From Syntrophales bacterium (GTDB lineage: Bacteria; Desulfobacterota; Syntrophia; Syntrophales; Fen-1087), in contig JAUSOK010000067.1 of assembly GCA_030656035.1 (NCBI GenBank), forward strand, positions 1-44,943: DNA of 44,943 bases, given 5' to 3'. Below the pieces are notes generated by a model. That model was given only the letters and a program-made list of their open reading frames with translations. It was not told the DNA's origin and did no database searches. Shown here in pieces: positions 17,829 to 25,808 of the stretch. Each line of letters opens with the position of its first letter. Position 1 is the first letter of the stretch. Both the position numbers and the translations under genes were made by a program.

Positions 17829-19277
17829 TCATTTCCGCCAGAAGCCCGGCACCAGCAGGACGAGGATGGTGTAGATCTCCAGTCTTCCGAGCAGCATGCA
17901 GGCGATCAAGATCCATTTGCCGACCCCCGGCACCGCACCATAATGATCCGTAGGACCCACGGTTCCCAGGGCGGGGCCGACGTTCCCGAGACAGGCGGCC
18001 ACGGAGGAAATGGCGGACATGAAATCCAGGCCGATGAAAGACATCAGCAGCGTGGCCGCTACATAGATTCCCAGAAAAAGGAAGAAGAAACCCCATATGC
18101 TGCGCATGATCGTCTGCGGTACGGGGACGTCCCCGAACTTCACGACCGTCACGGCGTGGGGGTGAATAATCCGGAAAAGCTCGAGGTAGCTGTGCTTCAA
18201 CAATAGAACGAGGCGCACGATCTTGATGCCGCTGCCGGTGGATCCGGCCATGCTGCCGATAAACATGCACAGAAGCAGGATCAACTGAGAAAAGGCGGGC
18301 CATTTCTCGTAATCGGCCGTCACAAAGCCCGTGGTCGTCAATATCGAGACAACCTGAAAGGAAGCGTAGCGGAAGGCGTCGGCAAAGCTGTTATAAATCG
18401 TTCCGTAAATGTCCCAGGCCACTATGAGGACAAAAATGCCGGTGATCAGGAGGTAGGCGCGCAGTTCCGGATTGGAAAAAAAAGTCCCGACACGGCCTTT
18501 GATGAGCTTGTAATGGAGCGAAAAGTTTATCCCTGCGACCAGCATAAACAAAATGATGACACAATCGATGTAAGCGCTCCGGTAATGGGCGATGCTTGCG
18601 TTTTTTGTGGAAAAACCGCCCGTCGGCATGGTGGTGAAGGTATGATTGACGGCGTCAAAGAGGGACATGCCGCCCAAAAACAGCAGGATGATCTGCAGCA
18701 GGGTCAGGAAGATGTAAATCTTCCAGAGGGCCTTCGCCGTGTCGGAAATCCGGGGGGTCAGCTTATCCACCACAGGGCTGGGCGTTTCGGCTTTGTAGAG
18801 CTGCATGCCCCCCACGCCCAGATATGGAAGTATGGCGATGGAAAGAACGATAATGCCCATACCGCCCAGCCACTGGGTCTGGCTCCGCCAGAACAGGATG
18901 CTGCGGGGCAGGCGTTCGATATCCTTCAGAATGCTGGCGCCCGTAGTCGTGAAGCCGGAAATGGCTTCAAAGTAGGCGTCGGTAAAATCCGGAATGAATC
19001 CGGACAGCAAATAAGGGAGTGTCGCCGCCAGGCCTGCCACGACCCAGCCGAAGGTGACGATCATGACCCCGTCCCGGTGGCTCAGGTAAAGGTCCTGCGG
19101 GCCTCTGGTCCATAAATATCCCGCACCGCCCAGGACGCAGGCGATCAGCATCGCAGAGAGAATGGGATAGACGCTGCCGTCGCCGTCATAGATTGAAATG
19201 CCGAGAGGGGCCAGCATGGAAAGGCCGAGGAAGAAAACAAGAATAGCCACCAGGTGGACGATGAGGCGGAAATTCAT
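17829..19277 (-). CDS. trkH: Trk-type K+ transporter membrane subunit TrkH
   Basis: 'EAISGFTTTGASILKDIERLPRSILFWRSQTQWLGGMGIIVLSIAILPYLGVGGMQLYKAE', 'TTMPTGGFSTKNASI', 'GSMAGSTGSGIKIVR'. Confidence 0.96.
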   Translation of the reverse strand: MNFRLIVHLVAILVFFLGLSMLAPLGISIYDGDGSVYPILSAMLIACVLGGAGYLWTRGPQDLYLSHRDGVMIVTFGWVVAGLAATLPYLLSGFIPDFTDAYFEAISGFTTTGASILKDIERLPRSILFWRSQTQWLGGMGIIVLSIAILPYLGVGGMQLYKAETPSPVVDKLTPRISDTAKALWKIYIFLTLLQIILLFLGGMSLFDAVNHTFTTMPTGGFSTKNASIAHYRSAYIDCVIILFMLVAGINFSLHYKLIKGRVGTFFSNPELRAYLLITGIFVLIVAWDIYGTIYNSFADAFRYASFQVVSILTTTGFVTADYEKWPAFSQLILLLCMFIGSMAGSTGSGIKIVRLVLLLKHSYLELFRIIHPHAVTVVKFGDVPVPQTIMRSIWGFFFLFLGIYVAATLLMSFIGLDFMSAISSVAACLGNVGPALGTVGPTDHYGAVPGVGKWILIACMLLGRLEIYTILVLLVPGFWRK

Positions 19278-20635
19278 GCAAAGTACTCCAGTTTTACCGT
19301 CAGCAGTTTTTCGAGATCGGGGATCACCTGCTGGAGGGCGAAAACAATCAGCCGGTCATGGGGAAGGACCACCGTGTCTCCCCTGGGGATAATGATGTCT
19401 TCCCCCCGGACAATCGCCCCCAGAATCGCCCCCTCGGGGAATCTCACGTCTTTCAGGGGTGTATTGACGATGTCTGATGTCTCCAGTGCCTCGGCTTCGA
19501 GGGCTTCCACATGTTCGTCCCGAAGGGGCGCGACAGAGATGATCTTGCCTTGGCGGATGTACTGAAGAATGGCCCGCACAGCGGCCATCCTGGGATTGAT
19601 CACGGTATCCAGGCCGATGTCGGATACGACGGGAATATAACTGAGTTTGCTGACGCGAGTAATGGTTCTTTTGGTCCCCATGCCCTTGGCCAGCAGGGAA
19701 ATGAGAATGTTGCTTTCTTCATCCCCCGTCAAAGCGATCAGGAGATCCGAATCCCCGACGTTCTCTTCCCGCAGGAGGTCCCGGTCCGTGCCGTCTCCCT
19801 TGATGGCGATGACGCGCTTGAGCGTGGTCGCCAAATGCTTGCATCGCTCCGAGTCTTCATCGATCACCTTGACATGCAGGCGCTTTTCATCCAGTGCGGC
19901 GGCCAGGGCTATCCCTGTTTCACCGGCGCCGACTATGATGACGTTTGTGATGGGTCGGGCCTTGATCTTCAGGTCTTCCAGGATACGGTTCACATCATCG
20001 CCCCGGACGACGAAATAGACCAGATCATGAGGCTGAATGGTATCCCGGCCGCTCGGAATCAGGATTTTTTGTCCCCGGACAATGGCCCCCACCAGGACGT
20101 TGCCCTCCTGTCCCTTGAGAGAGCTGAGCCGACGGCCCGCAAAAGGGGATTCGCCGGTAATCAGAAAACTGATCAGTTTGATCCGCCCCCCTACGAAATC
20201 GATAACCTCGGAGGCCCCCGGAACCGCCATGAGCCCCAGGATCGTATCGACCATCATCGCACGGGTGTTGATGATCAGGTCTATCCCCAAAAGTTCCTTG
20301 TGGAACAGATCCTTTTCGGCCAGATACTCGCTGTTTTTGACCCGGGCGATCTTGATCATGTGCCGGTTGAGATGCCTGGCCAGCAGGCAGGCGATCAGGT
20401 TCACCTCATCGCTGTCCGTGGCCGCAACCAGCATCTCCGCATCCTCAATGCCGGCGTCCCGGAGCATGCGCGGGCTGGTTCCGGAACCCCAGAAGGTCTG
20501 AACGTCGAGATTTTCGCCGATCCGCCTGATTTTCTTCGGATCCTTATCAATCAGCACGACATCCTGATTTTCCTCAGAGAGTTTCTTGGCGATCACATAG
20601 CCTACATCCCCGGCGCCTACGATGATGATGCGCAT
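19274..20635 (-). CDS. trkA: Trk system K+ uptake regulatory protein TrkA
   Basis: Duplicated TrkA-N/TrkA-C: 'MRIIIVGAGDVGYVIAKKLSEENQDVVLIDKD' and 'VIIVGAGETGIALAAALDEKRLHVKVIDED'; ATGA overlap with trkH. Confidence 0.96.
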   Translation of the reverse strand: MRIIIVGAGDVGYVIAKKLSEENQDVVLIDKDPKKIRRIGENLDVQTFWGSGTSPRMLRDAGIEDAEMLVAATDSDEVNLIACLLARHLNRHMIKIARVKNSEYLAEKDLFHKELLGIDLIINTRAMMVDTILGLMAVPGASEVIDFVGGRIKLISFLITGESPFAGRRLSSLKGQEGNVLVGAIVRGQKILIPSGRDTIQPHDLVYFVVRGDDVNRILEDLKIKARPITNVIIVGAGETGIALAAALDEKRLHVKVIDEDSERCKHLATTLKRVIAIKGDGTDRDLLREENVGDSDLLIALTGDEESNILISLLAKGMGTKRTITRVSKLSYIPVVSDIGLDTVINPRMAAVRAILQYIRQGKIISVAPLRDEHVEALEAEALETSDIVNTPLKDVRFPEGAILGAIVRGEDIIIPRGDTVVLPHDRLIVFALQQVIPDLEKLLTVKLEYFA

Positions 20636-20758
20636 CCGCTGCCTCCCGAATTTATGATATTTTGGCTTTCTCGCATCTCCTGTCTCGCTCAGTGTGACTT
20701 ATATCTCGCTTCTTGTATTTCGTCAAGCGTAGCTCGTCAAGCGCGTCATCGCTTTTTC

Positions 20759-20787
20759 TTGACACGCAGACGCCTTCTCCTTATATA
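20759..20787 (+). promoter_or_regulatory. Near-consensus sigma70 promoter (TTGACA-17-TATATA)
   Basis: TTGACA 20759-20764, TATATA 20782-20787, 17-nt spacer, 43 nt upstream of the ATG at 20830. Confidence 0.7.
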
Positions 20788-20829
20788 TCAGCCGTATTAA
20801 AAAGCAAGTCCATGGGAGGTTTTGATAAA

Positions 20830-21804
20830 ATGACCCGGAAAATTCTCGTAACGGGGCGGCTGCCCGGGGAAGTCCTGTCCGCCCTTGCAGAACAGTTCGA
20901 TGCGGCGTCTCAGCATGAAGACCGTCCCATGGAACGGCGGCGCCTGCTCGACGCCGTCGGCGATAAGGAAGGGCTGCTGTGCATGATCACGGACAGCATC
21001 GACGAAGAACTCCTGAGCCATGCCCCCCGCCTGAAGATGATCGCGAACTTGGGCGTGGGATATAATAACATCGACGTCCGGGCGGCTACCGCCCGGGGGA
21101 TTCCCGTCTCGAACACGCCGGGCGTGCTGACGGAAGCCACTGCCGATCTGGCCTTCACGCTGCTGCTGGCCATCGCCCGGCGGGTTGTGGAGGGAGATCG
21201 TCGCGTACGGGCCGGTGAATTCCGGTTCTGGGCGCCTTTTCTTTTTCTGGGCCGGGAGGTATCCGGCAAAACGCTCGGCATCATCGGCATGGGACGAATC
21301 GGAAAAGCCGTCGCGCAGCGTGCCCGGGGCTTTGACATGTCTGTGATGTACCATAACCGCTCCCGCATTGAATCCTCCGAGGAAGACAGGCTGGGCGCCG
21401 GATACGAATCTATGGAAGAGCTGTTGCGGAAATCCGATTTTGTGTCGCTGCATGTTCCGCTCATGGCGGAAACCAGACATCTGATCGGCCGCAGGGAGAT
21501 CGGCCTCATGAAACCGTCGGCCTATTTGATCAACACGTCCCGTGGACCCGTGGTGGACGAGCAGGCGCTGCTGGCTGCCCTGCAGGCGGGTCAAATCGCC
21601 GGCGCGGCGCTGGACGTGTACGAGCACGAACCCGCCCTGACGCCGGGACTGACCCTGCTCGATAATGTGATTCTGCTGCCCCACGTGGGCAGCGCGACGC
21701 TGGAAACCCGGACACTAATGGCCGCCATGGCGGCCCGGAATCTCATTGCCGGACTGAGCGGGCAGACACCGCCGAACGTGATCAATCCGGAGGTTTTTTC
21801 ATAA
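20830..21804 (+). CDS. D-2-hydroxyacid dehydrogenase (glyoxylate/hydroxypyruvate reductase-like)
   Basis: 'MIANLGVGYNNIDVRAATARGIPVSNTPGVLTEATADLAFTLLLAIARR', 'GKTLGIIGMGRIGKAVAQRARGFDMSVMYHNR', 'LINTSRGPVVDEQALLAAL'; RBS GGGAGG before ATG 20830. Confidence 0.95.
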   Translation: MTRKILVTGRLPGEVLSALAEQFDAASQHEDRPMERRRLLDAVGDKEGLLCMITDSIDEELLSHAPRLKMIANLGVGYNNIDVRAATARGIPVSNTPGVLTEATADLAFTLLLAIARRVVEGDRRVRAGEFRFWAPFLFLGREVSGKTLGIIGMGRIGKAVAQRARGFDMSVMYHNRSRIESSEEDRLGAGYESMEELLRKSDFVSLHVPLMAETRHLIGRREIGLMKPSAYLINTSRGPVVDEQALLAALQAGQIAGAALDVYEHEPALTPGLTLLDNVILLPHVGSATLETRTLMAAMAARNLIAGLSGQTPPNVINPEVFS

Positions 21805-23134
21805 GGACGGCCCCGAAAAACCCGTCTGTGCCGTGGCGGTCTGTACGGGTCTTGAAGAAGCCTTCGTCTGTCAGCATCGGCAAAGGGATAACGGCGGGTG
21901 GGTGGATACAGCGAAAATCCCTGTGGCGGGAAAGGAAATCCGCAATCACGTCTTCATTCTCCCCGGGCATCACGGAACAGGTGCTGTAAACGAGGCGTCC
22001 GCCCTGCCGTAGGCATCCGGCAACGCAGGCGATCAGCCTTTTCTGCAAGTCTGCATGACGATGGAGATCCTGCGCAGTGATTCGCCACTTGATTTCCGGG
22101 TTCCGCCGCAGCGTTCCCAGGCCGGAACAGGGCACATCCAGCAGAATCCCGTCAAAGGCGCCCCGAAAGGCCTCGCCGGGGTCTTCCCGGAGATCCCTCA
22201 CGAGCGGCGCAATGATGGCAATCCCCAGCCTTTCGGCGTTTTCCCGCAGCGCCTTCACTTTCTGCCTGCTGATGTCAACTGCCGTGATTTCACCCTGATT
22301 CTGCATGATTTCAGCAAGATAGGAGGTCTTTACGCCCGCACCGGCGCAGGCATCGAGGATTTTTTCCCCCGGCCTGGGATCCAGCAGGCGGGCCGCCAAC
22401 TGGGAGGCCTCGTCCTGAACCTGTATCCGTCCCTCTTTATAGCTGAAAGTATCCCGGAGCGGGATTGCCGGATGGGTCAACACGAGTCCGTCTGGGGAAA
22501 ATTCCGTTTCCCTCACGGTAAAACCGCTATGCCGCAGATGCTGCATGAGTTCATCACGGGTTGATTTAAGCCTGTTTACACGGACGGTCAGCGGCGGGAT
22601 CTCGTTATTGGCCGTGCAGAGACTTAGCGTTTCCTGGAGGCCGAACAACGCAATCCACCGTTTGACAAGCCAGAGCGGATGGGAATGAACGACCGCGATA
22701 TGGACGGCCGGGTCTGCTTCGATCTGCGGCCAGGGAATCTCCTTTTCCCTCCGGATGACGTTTCTCAGAATGGCGTTTACGAGACCGGATGCCGTGGGGT
22801 GCGTCGCTTTGACGAGCTTGACCGCCTCATCAACAATGGCGAAAGCCGGGATCCGGTCGGTAAAGAAGAACTGGTAAAGCGCCGTGCGCAGGATATTTCG
22901 GACGCCGCCGTCCATGCTCGCCGGATCCCCTTTGTAGAAAAAGGCAATGACCCAGTCGATGCGGCCCCGCATGCGCAGGGTTCCGTAGACGATCTCTGTC
23001 AGCAGGCGCCGGTCATGGATATCGGTCAGTCCCCCCCGGGAGAGCGCCTGGTCCAACAGGGGTTCGGCAAAGAGGCCGGCCTGATCGATCCGGTTCAGAA
23101 TCGCGACGGCCAGGCTGCGGGCGGAATCCTTCAT
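21782..23134 (-). CDS. rsmB: 16S rRNA (cytosine(967)-C(5))-methyltransferase
   Basis: NusB-like N-terminus plus 'DEASQLAARLLDPRPGEKILDACAGAGVKTSYLAEIMQNQGEITAVDISRQKVKAL' and 'GILLDVPCSGLGTLRRNPEIKWR'. Confidence 0.95.
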   Translation of the reverse strand: MKDSARSLAVAILNRIDQAGLFAEPLLDQALSRGGLTDIHDRRLLTEIVYGTLRMRGRIDWVIAFFYKGDPASMDGGVRNILRTALYQFFFTDRIPAFAIVDEAVKLVKATHPTASGLVNAILRNVIRREKEIPWPQIEADPAVHIAVVHSHPLWLVKRWIALFGLQETLSLCTANNEIPPLTVRVNRLKSTRDELMQHLRHSGFTVRETEFSPDGLVLTHPAIPLRDTFSYKEGRIQVQDEASQLAARLLDPRPGEKILDACAGAGVKTSYLAEIMQNQGEITAVDISRQKVKALRENAERLGIAIIAPLVRDLREDPGEAFRGAFDGILLDVPCSGLGTLRRNPEIKWRITAQDLHRHADLQKRLIACVAGCLRQGGRLVYSTCSVMPGENEDVIADFLSRHRDFRCIHPPAVIPLPMLTDEGFFKTRTDRHGTDGFFGAVLMKKPPD

Positions 23135-23913
23135 ACGTCAATAATGGCCACGGGCCGCGTCCAGCCGGCGGAAGCCCGCTTGATCTTCACGGGAAAACAG
23201 CAGACCGTGAATCCGTGCGGCCGGCCGATGGCGGCCAGATTGGCCATTTTTTCCATGTGGCAGTAACCGATCTCGATGCCGGCAAAATGCGCCTCCCAGA
23301 TGACCTTGGGGTCCCCCTTTTCCTGGAATTCCCTGGCCAGGTAAGGGAGCGGCCGGTCCCAGCTCCATGCGTCGATTCCCACCACGCGGACTCCCTTTTC
23401 GGTCAGAAAAAGCGTGCTTTCCCGGTCCATGCCGGCGCCCTTGATCAGATACTCCGGCTTTCCCCAGAACGCATCGGCGCCCGTCTGCACGAGAACGATA
23501 TCCATAGGTTTGATTTCATAGCGGATCCGATCGAGTTCTTGCCGCACATCCTCGACAGTGATCCGTTCGCCGTCCCCCTTGTGGCGAAAGTCGAGCAGGA
23601 CTCCGTCGCCAAAGCACCATTCGAGCGGGATTTCATCGATGGTCGTCGCCGGCGCCCCCCGGTCCATCGTGGGATGATAGTGATAGGGGGCATCCAGATG
23701 CGTGCCGCTGTGGGTCGCCAACGACAGAAATTCGACGGCCCAGCCGACACCGCCGGGCAACTGTTCCTGCTTGAGGCCCGGAAAGAATTCCAGCATGGAT
23801 GCCGTGCCCATGGCGTGATCAATGTAATCGACCCGCGGAATCATCATCGGGGGATCGCTCGGAAGTCCCGCTTCGATCGTAATGCTCAAATCAACAAAAC
23901 GCCTGCGTGTCAT
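23131..23913 (-). CDS. Cyclase family protein (kynurenine formamidase-like)
   Basis: 'FLSLATHSGTHLDAPYHYHP' (HxGTHxDxPxH) is the cyclase-family metal motif; ATGA overlap with rsmB. Confidence 0.93.
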   Translation of the reverse strand: MTRRRFVDLSITIEAGLPSDPPMMIPRVDYIDHAMGTASMLEFFPGLKQEQLPGGVGWAVEFLSLATHSGTHLDAPYHYHPTMDRGAPATTIDEIPLEWCFGDGVLLDFRHKGDGERITVEDVRQELDRIRYEIKPMDIVLVQTGADAFWGKPEYLIKGAGMDRESTLFLTEKGVRVVGIDAWSWDRPLPYLAREFQEKGDPKVIWEAHFAGIEIGYCHMEKMANLAAIGRPHGFTVCCFPVKIKRASAGWTRPVAIIDV

Positions 23914-23936
23914 GGGAACTCCTTTCTTCCATTTTA

Positions 23937-24085
23937 ACGGCTGCGCAAAAAGTCCCTTTCCCCCTCCCCTGGCGGGCAGGGATGAAGGGGAGGGGGAAAA
24001 GACATGATTGAATCCATCTTTTTAAACCCCACCCGAACCCTCCCCCGTCGAGGGGGAGGGAATTTTCGACTTTTTACGCAGCCGT
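23937..24085. repeat. MITE/REP-like intergenic element with terminal inverted repeats and two internal G/C-rich stems
   Basis: Left arm ACGGCTGCGCAAAAAGTC (23937-23954) vs right arm GACTTTTTACGCAGCCGT (24068-24085), inverted 17/18 match; internal stems CCCTTTCCCCCTCCCCT...AGGGGAGGGGGAAAAG and CCCTCCCCCGTCGAGGGGGAGGG. Confidence 0.8.
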
Positions 24086-25015
24086 CCCCAGCCGGTCGCC
24101 GGGCTTAAGCCGGCAACCCCTCAGAAACTCATGGACGGGCATTCTTTTCTTACCCTCCAGTTGCACGTCCAGCAGCGAAACCATACCGTTTGCGGTGCTC
24201 ACCATCAGTTCATTTTCGGAGATTGAAGTGGCGCCGGGCGGCGTCGGCGAAGGCGTGTCTATTTCGACGGCCTGAAAAATTCTCAGGATTTTCCCGTCGA
24301 AAAAAGTATGGGCGCCCGGCGCCGGCGACAGGCCCCGGATGAGCCGGACGATTGTCTGGGCATCGGCCTCCCAGCGGATGACGCCGTCTTCCTTTTTCAG
24401 CTTGGGCGCAAACGTGGCAGCCGCATGGTCCTGGGGAATCCGCCTGAACTCACCCGTTACAATCATGCCGATTGCTTCTGCAAGCAATTGCGCTCCCCTG
24501 ACAGCCAGCCGGTCATGAAGCTCGCCGAAGGTTTCGCAAGGACCGATCTCCGTTTTTTCCTGCAGCAGAATGTCGCCGGAATCCATGCCTTCGTCCATCT
24601 GCATGATCGTGACGCCCGTGTGGGTCTCCCCCCTGATGATGGTCCAGTTCAGCGGCGCCGCCCCGCGGTACCTGGGCAGCAGCGACGGATGGACGTTGAT
24701 ACATCCCAGGCGCGGCCTTTCCAGCATCTCCTTCGGCAGGATCTGGCCAAAAGCGACAACCACGACCAAGTCCGACGTAAGTTGCCTGAATAATTCAAGG
24801 AATTCTGGAGACCGGACGCGCTCCGGCTGAAGGACGGGAAGTCGATGCGCCTCGGCAAAGACCTTGAGCGGCGGCGGCGCCGGTTGCTTTCCCCTCCCCT
24901 TCGGCCGGTCCGGCTGCGTTACAACGCCGATGACGCAATGGTCTTGTTCCAGAAGAATCTTCAGCGACGGCACGGCAAATTCCGGCGTGCCCATAAAGAG
25001 GATCTTCGGTTTCAT
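24074..25015 (-). CDS. fmt: Methionyl-tRNA formyltransferase
   Basis: 'MKPKILFMGTPEFAVPSLKILLEQDHCVIGVVTQPDRPKGRGKQ', 'CINVHPSLLPRYRGAAPLNWTIIRGETHTGVTIMQMDEGMDSGDIL'. Confidence 0.97.
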   Translation of the reverse strand: MKPKILFMGTPEFAVPSLKILLEQDHCVIGVVTQPDRPKGRGKQPAPPPLKVFAEAHRLPVLQPERVRSPEFLELFRQLTSDLVVVVAFGQILPKEMLERPRLGCINVHPSLLPRYRGAAPLNWTIIRGETHTGVTIMQMDEGMDSGDILLQEKTEIGPCETFGELHDRLAVRGAQLLAEAIGMIVTGEFRRIPQDHAAATFAPKLKKEDGVIRWEADAQTIVRLIRGLSPAPGAHTFFDGKILRIFQAVEIDTPSPTPPGATSISENELMVSTANGMVSLLDVQLEGKKRMPVHEFLRGCRLKPGDRLGTAA

Positions 25016-25791
25016 GATTTTGTCTCCGGTTTGACGCCGATATAGAGATAGGTAATCCCCAGGGTCAAGGAATATTTTTCAATCCCCGTCAGACCCGCCT
25101 CCGCCATGAGGCGGGCGAACTGGTCTGGTGATGGAAATTCCTTAATGGAATCACCAAGATAACGATAAGCAGCCGGATTTCGTGAAAAAAGGCGCGCCAT
25201 ACGGGGCAGCACGCGATTGAGATACAGATCGTAAAACCGGCGAAACAACGGATGGCGCGGAAAGTTCATCTCCAGCGCCATCACCTGACCGCCCAGGACG
25301 ACCACGCGCTTCATCTCCTCCAATGCGCGTCGCCGATCCGGGATATTCCGGATGCCGAAAGCGATGGCGGCCACATCGAAGACATTATCATCAAAGGGCA
25401 GAGACAGGGCGTCCCCCTGAATCAGGCGGATACGATCCGCCATGTGCTTGCGCCGGATTTTCTGACGGCCCACGGCCATCATTTCCAGGACAAAATCCAG
25501 AGCGGCGACCCGGACCGGGGGATGCCTGCGTACGGTCTCCACGGCCAGATCCGCCGTGCCGGTCGCCACATCCAAAAATCTTGACGTGTTGAAAAAACGC
25601 ATCTTCCGGACCGCAAACCGGCGCCAGGCCACGTCCCGTCTCAGACTGAAAACCCGGTTCAGAAAATCGTAGCGCCGGGGAATTGTGGCAAAGACCTCCC
25701 GGACCAGACCGACCTGCTCGGACGGGGTCATCTCGTGAACCGGGGGGTATCTTTTCTTGATGCGTTTGGCCATTTGCAGACTTTCTTCCAT
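25012..25791 (-). CDS. UbiE/MenG-like class I SAM methyltransferase
   Basis: 'YDFLNRVFSLRRDVAWRRFAVRKM...FLDVATGTADLAVE...AIAFGIRNIPDRRRALEEMKRVVVLGGQVMALEM'; start placed at an internal Met (25791 or 25773), because the longer ORF runs antisense-like into priA. Confidence 0.9.
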   Translation of the reverse strand: MEESLQMAKRIKKRYPPVHEMTPSEQVGLVREVFATIPRRYDFLNRVFSLRRDVAWRRFAVRKMRFFNTSRFLDVATGTADLAVETVRRHPPVRVAALDFVLEMMAVGRQKIRRKHMADRIRLIQGDALSLPFDDNVFDVAAIAFGIRNIPDRRRALEEMKRVVVLGGQVMALEMNFPRHPLFRRFYDLYLNRVLPRMARLFSRNPAAYRYLGDSIKEFPSPDQFARLMAEAGLTGIEKYSLTLGITYLYIGVKPETKS

Positions 25792-25808
25792 TTTGGTCAA
25801 TGGTTTTC

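Noticed and set aside
20719-20745. Short tandem-like duplication CGTCAAGCG...CGTCAAGCG upstream of the hydroxyacid dehydrogenase
   Set aside because: Two 9-nt copies near a promoter; too short to claim a repeat element or operator without more copies.
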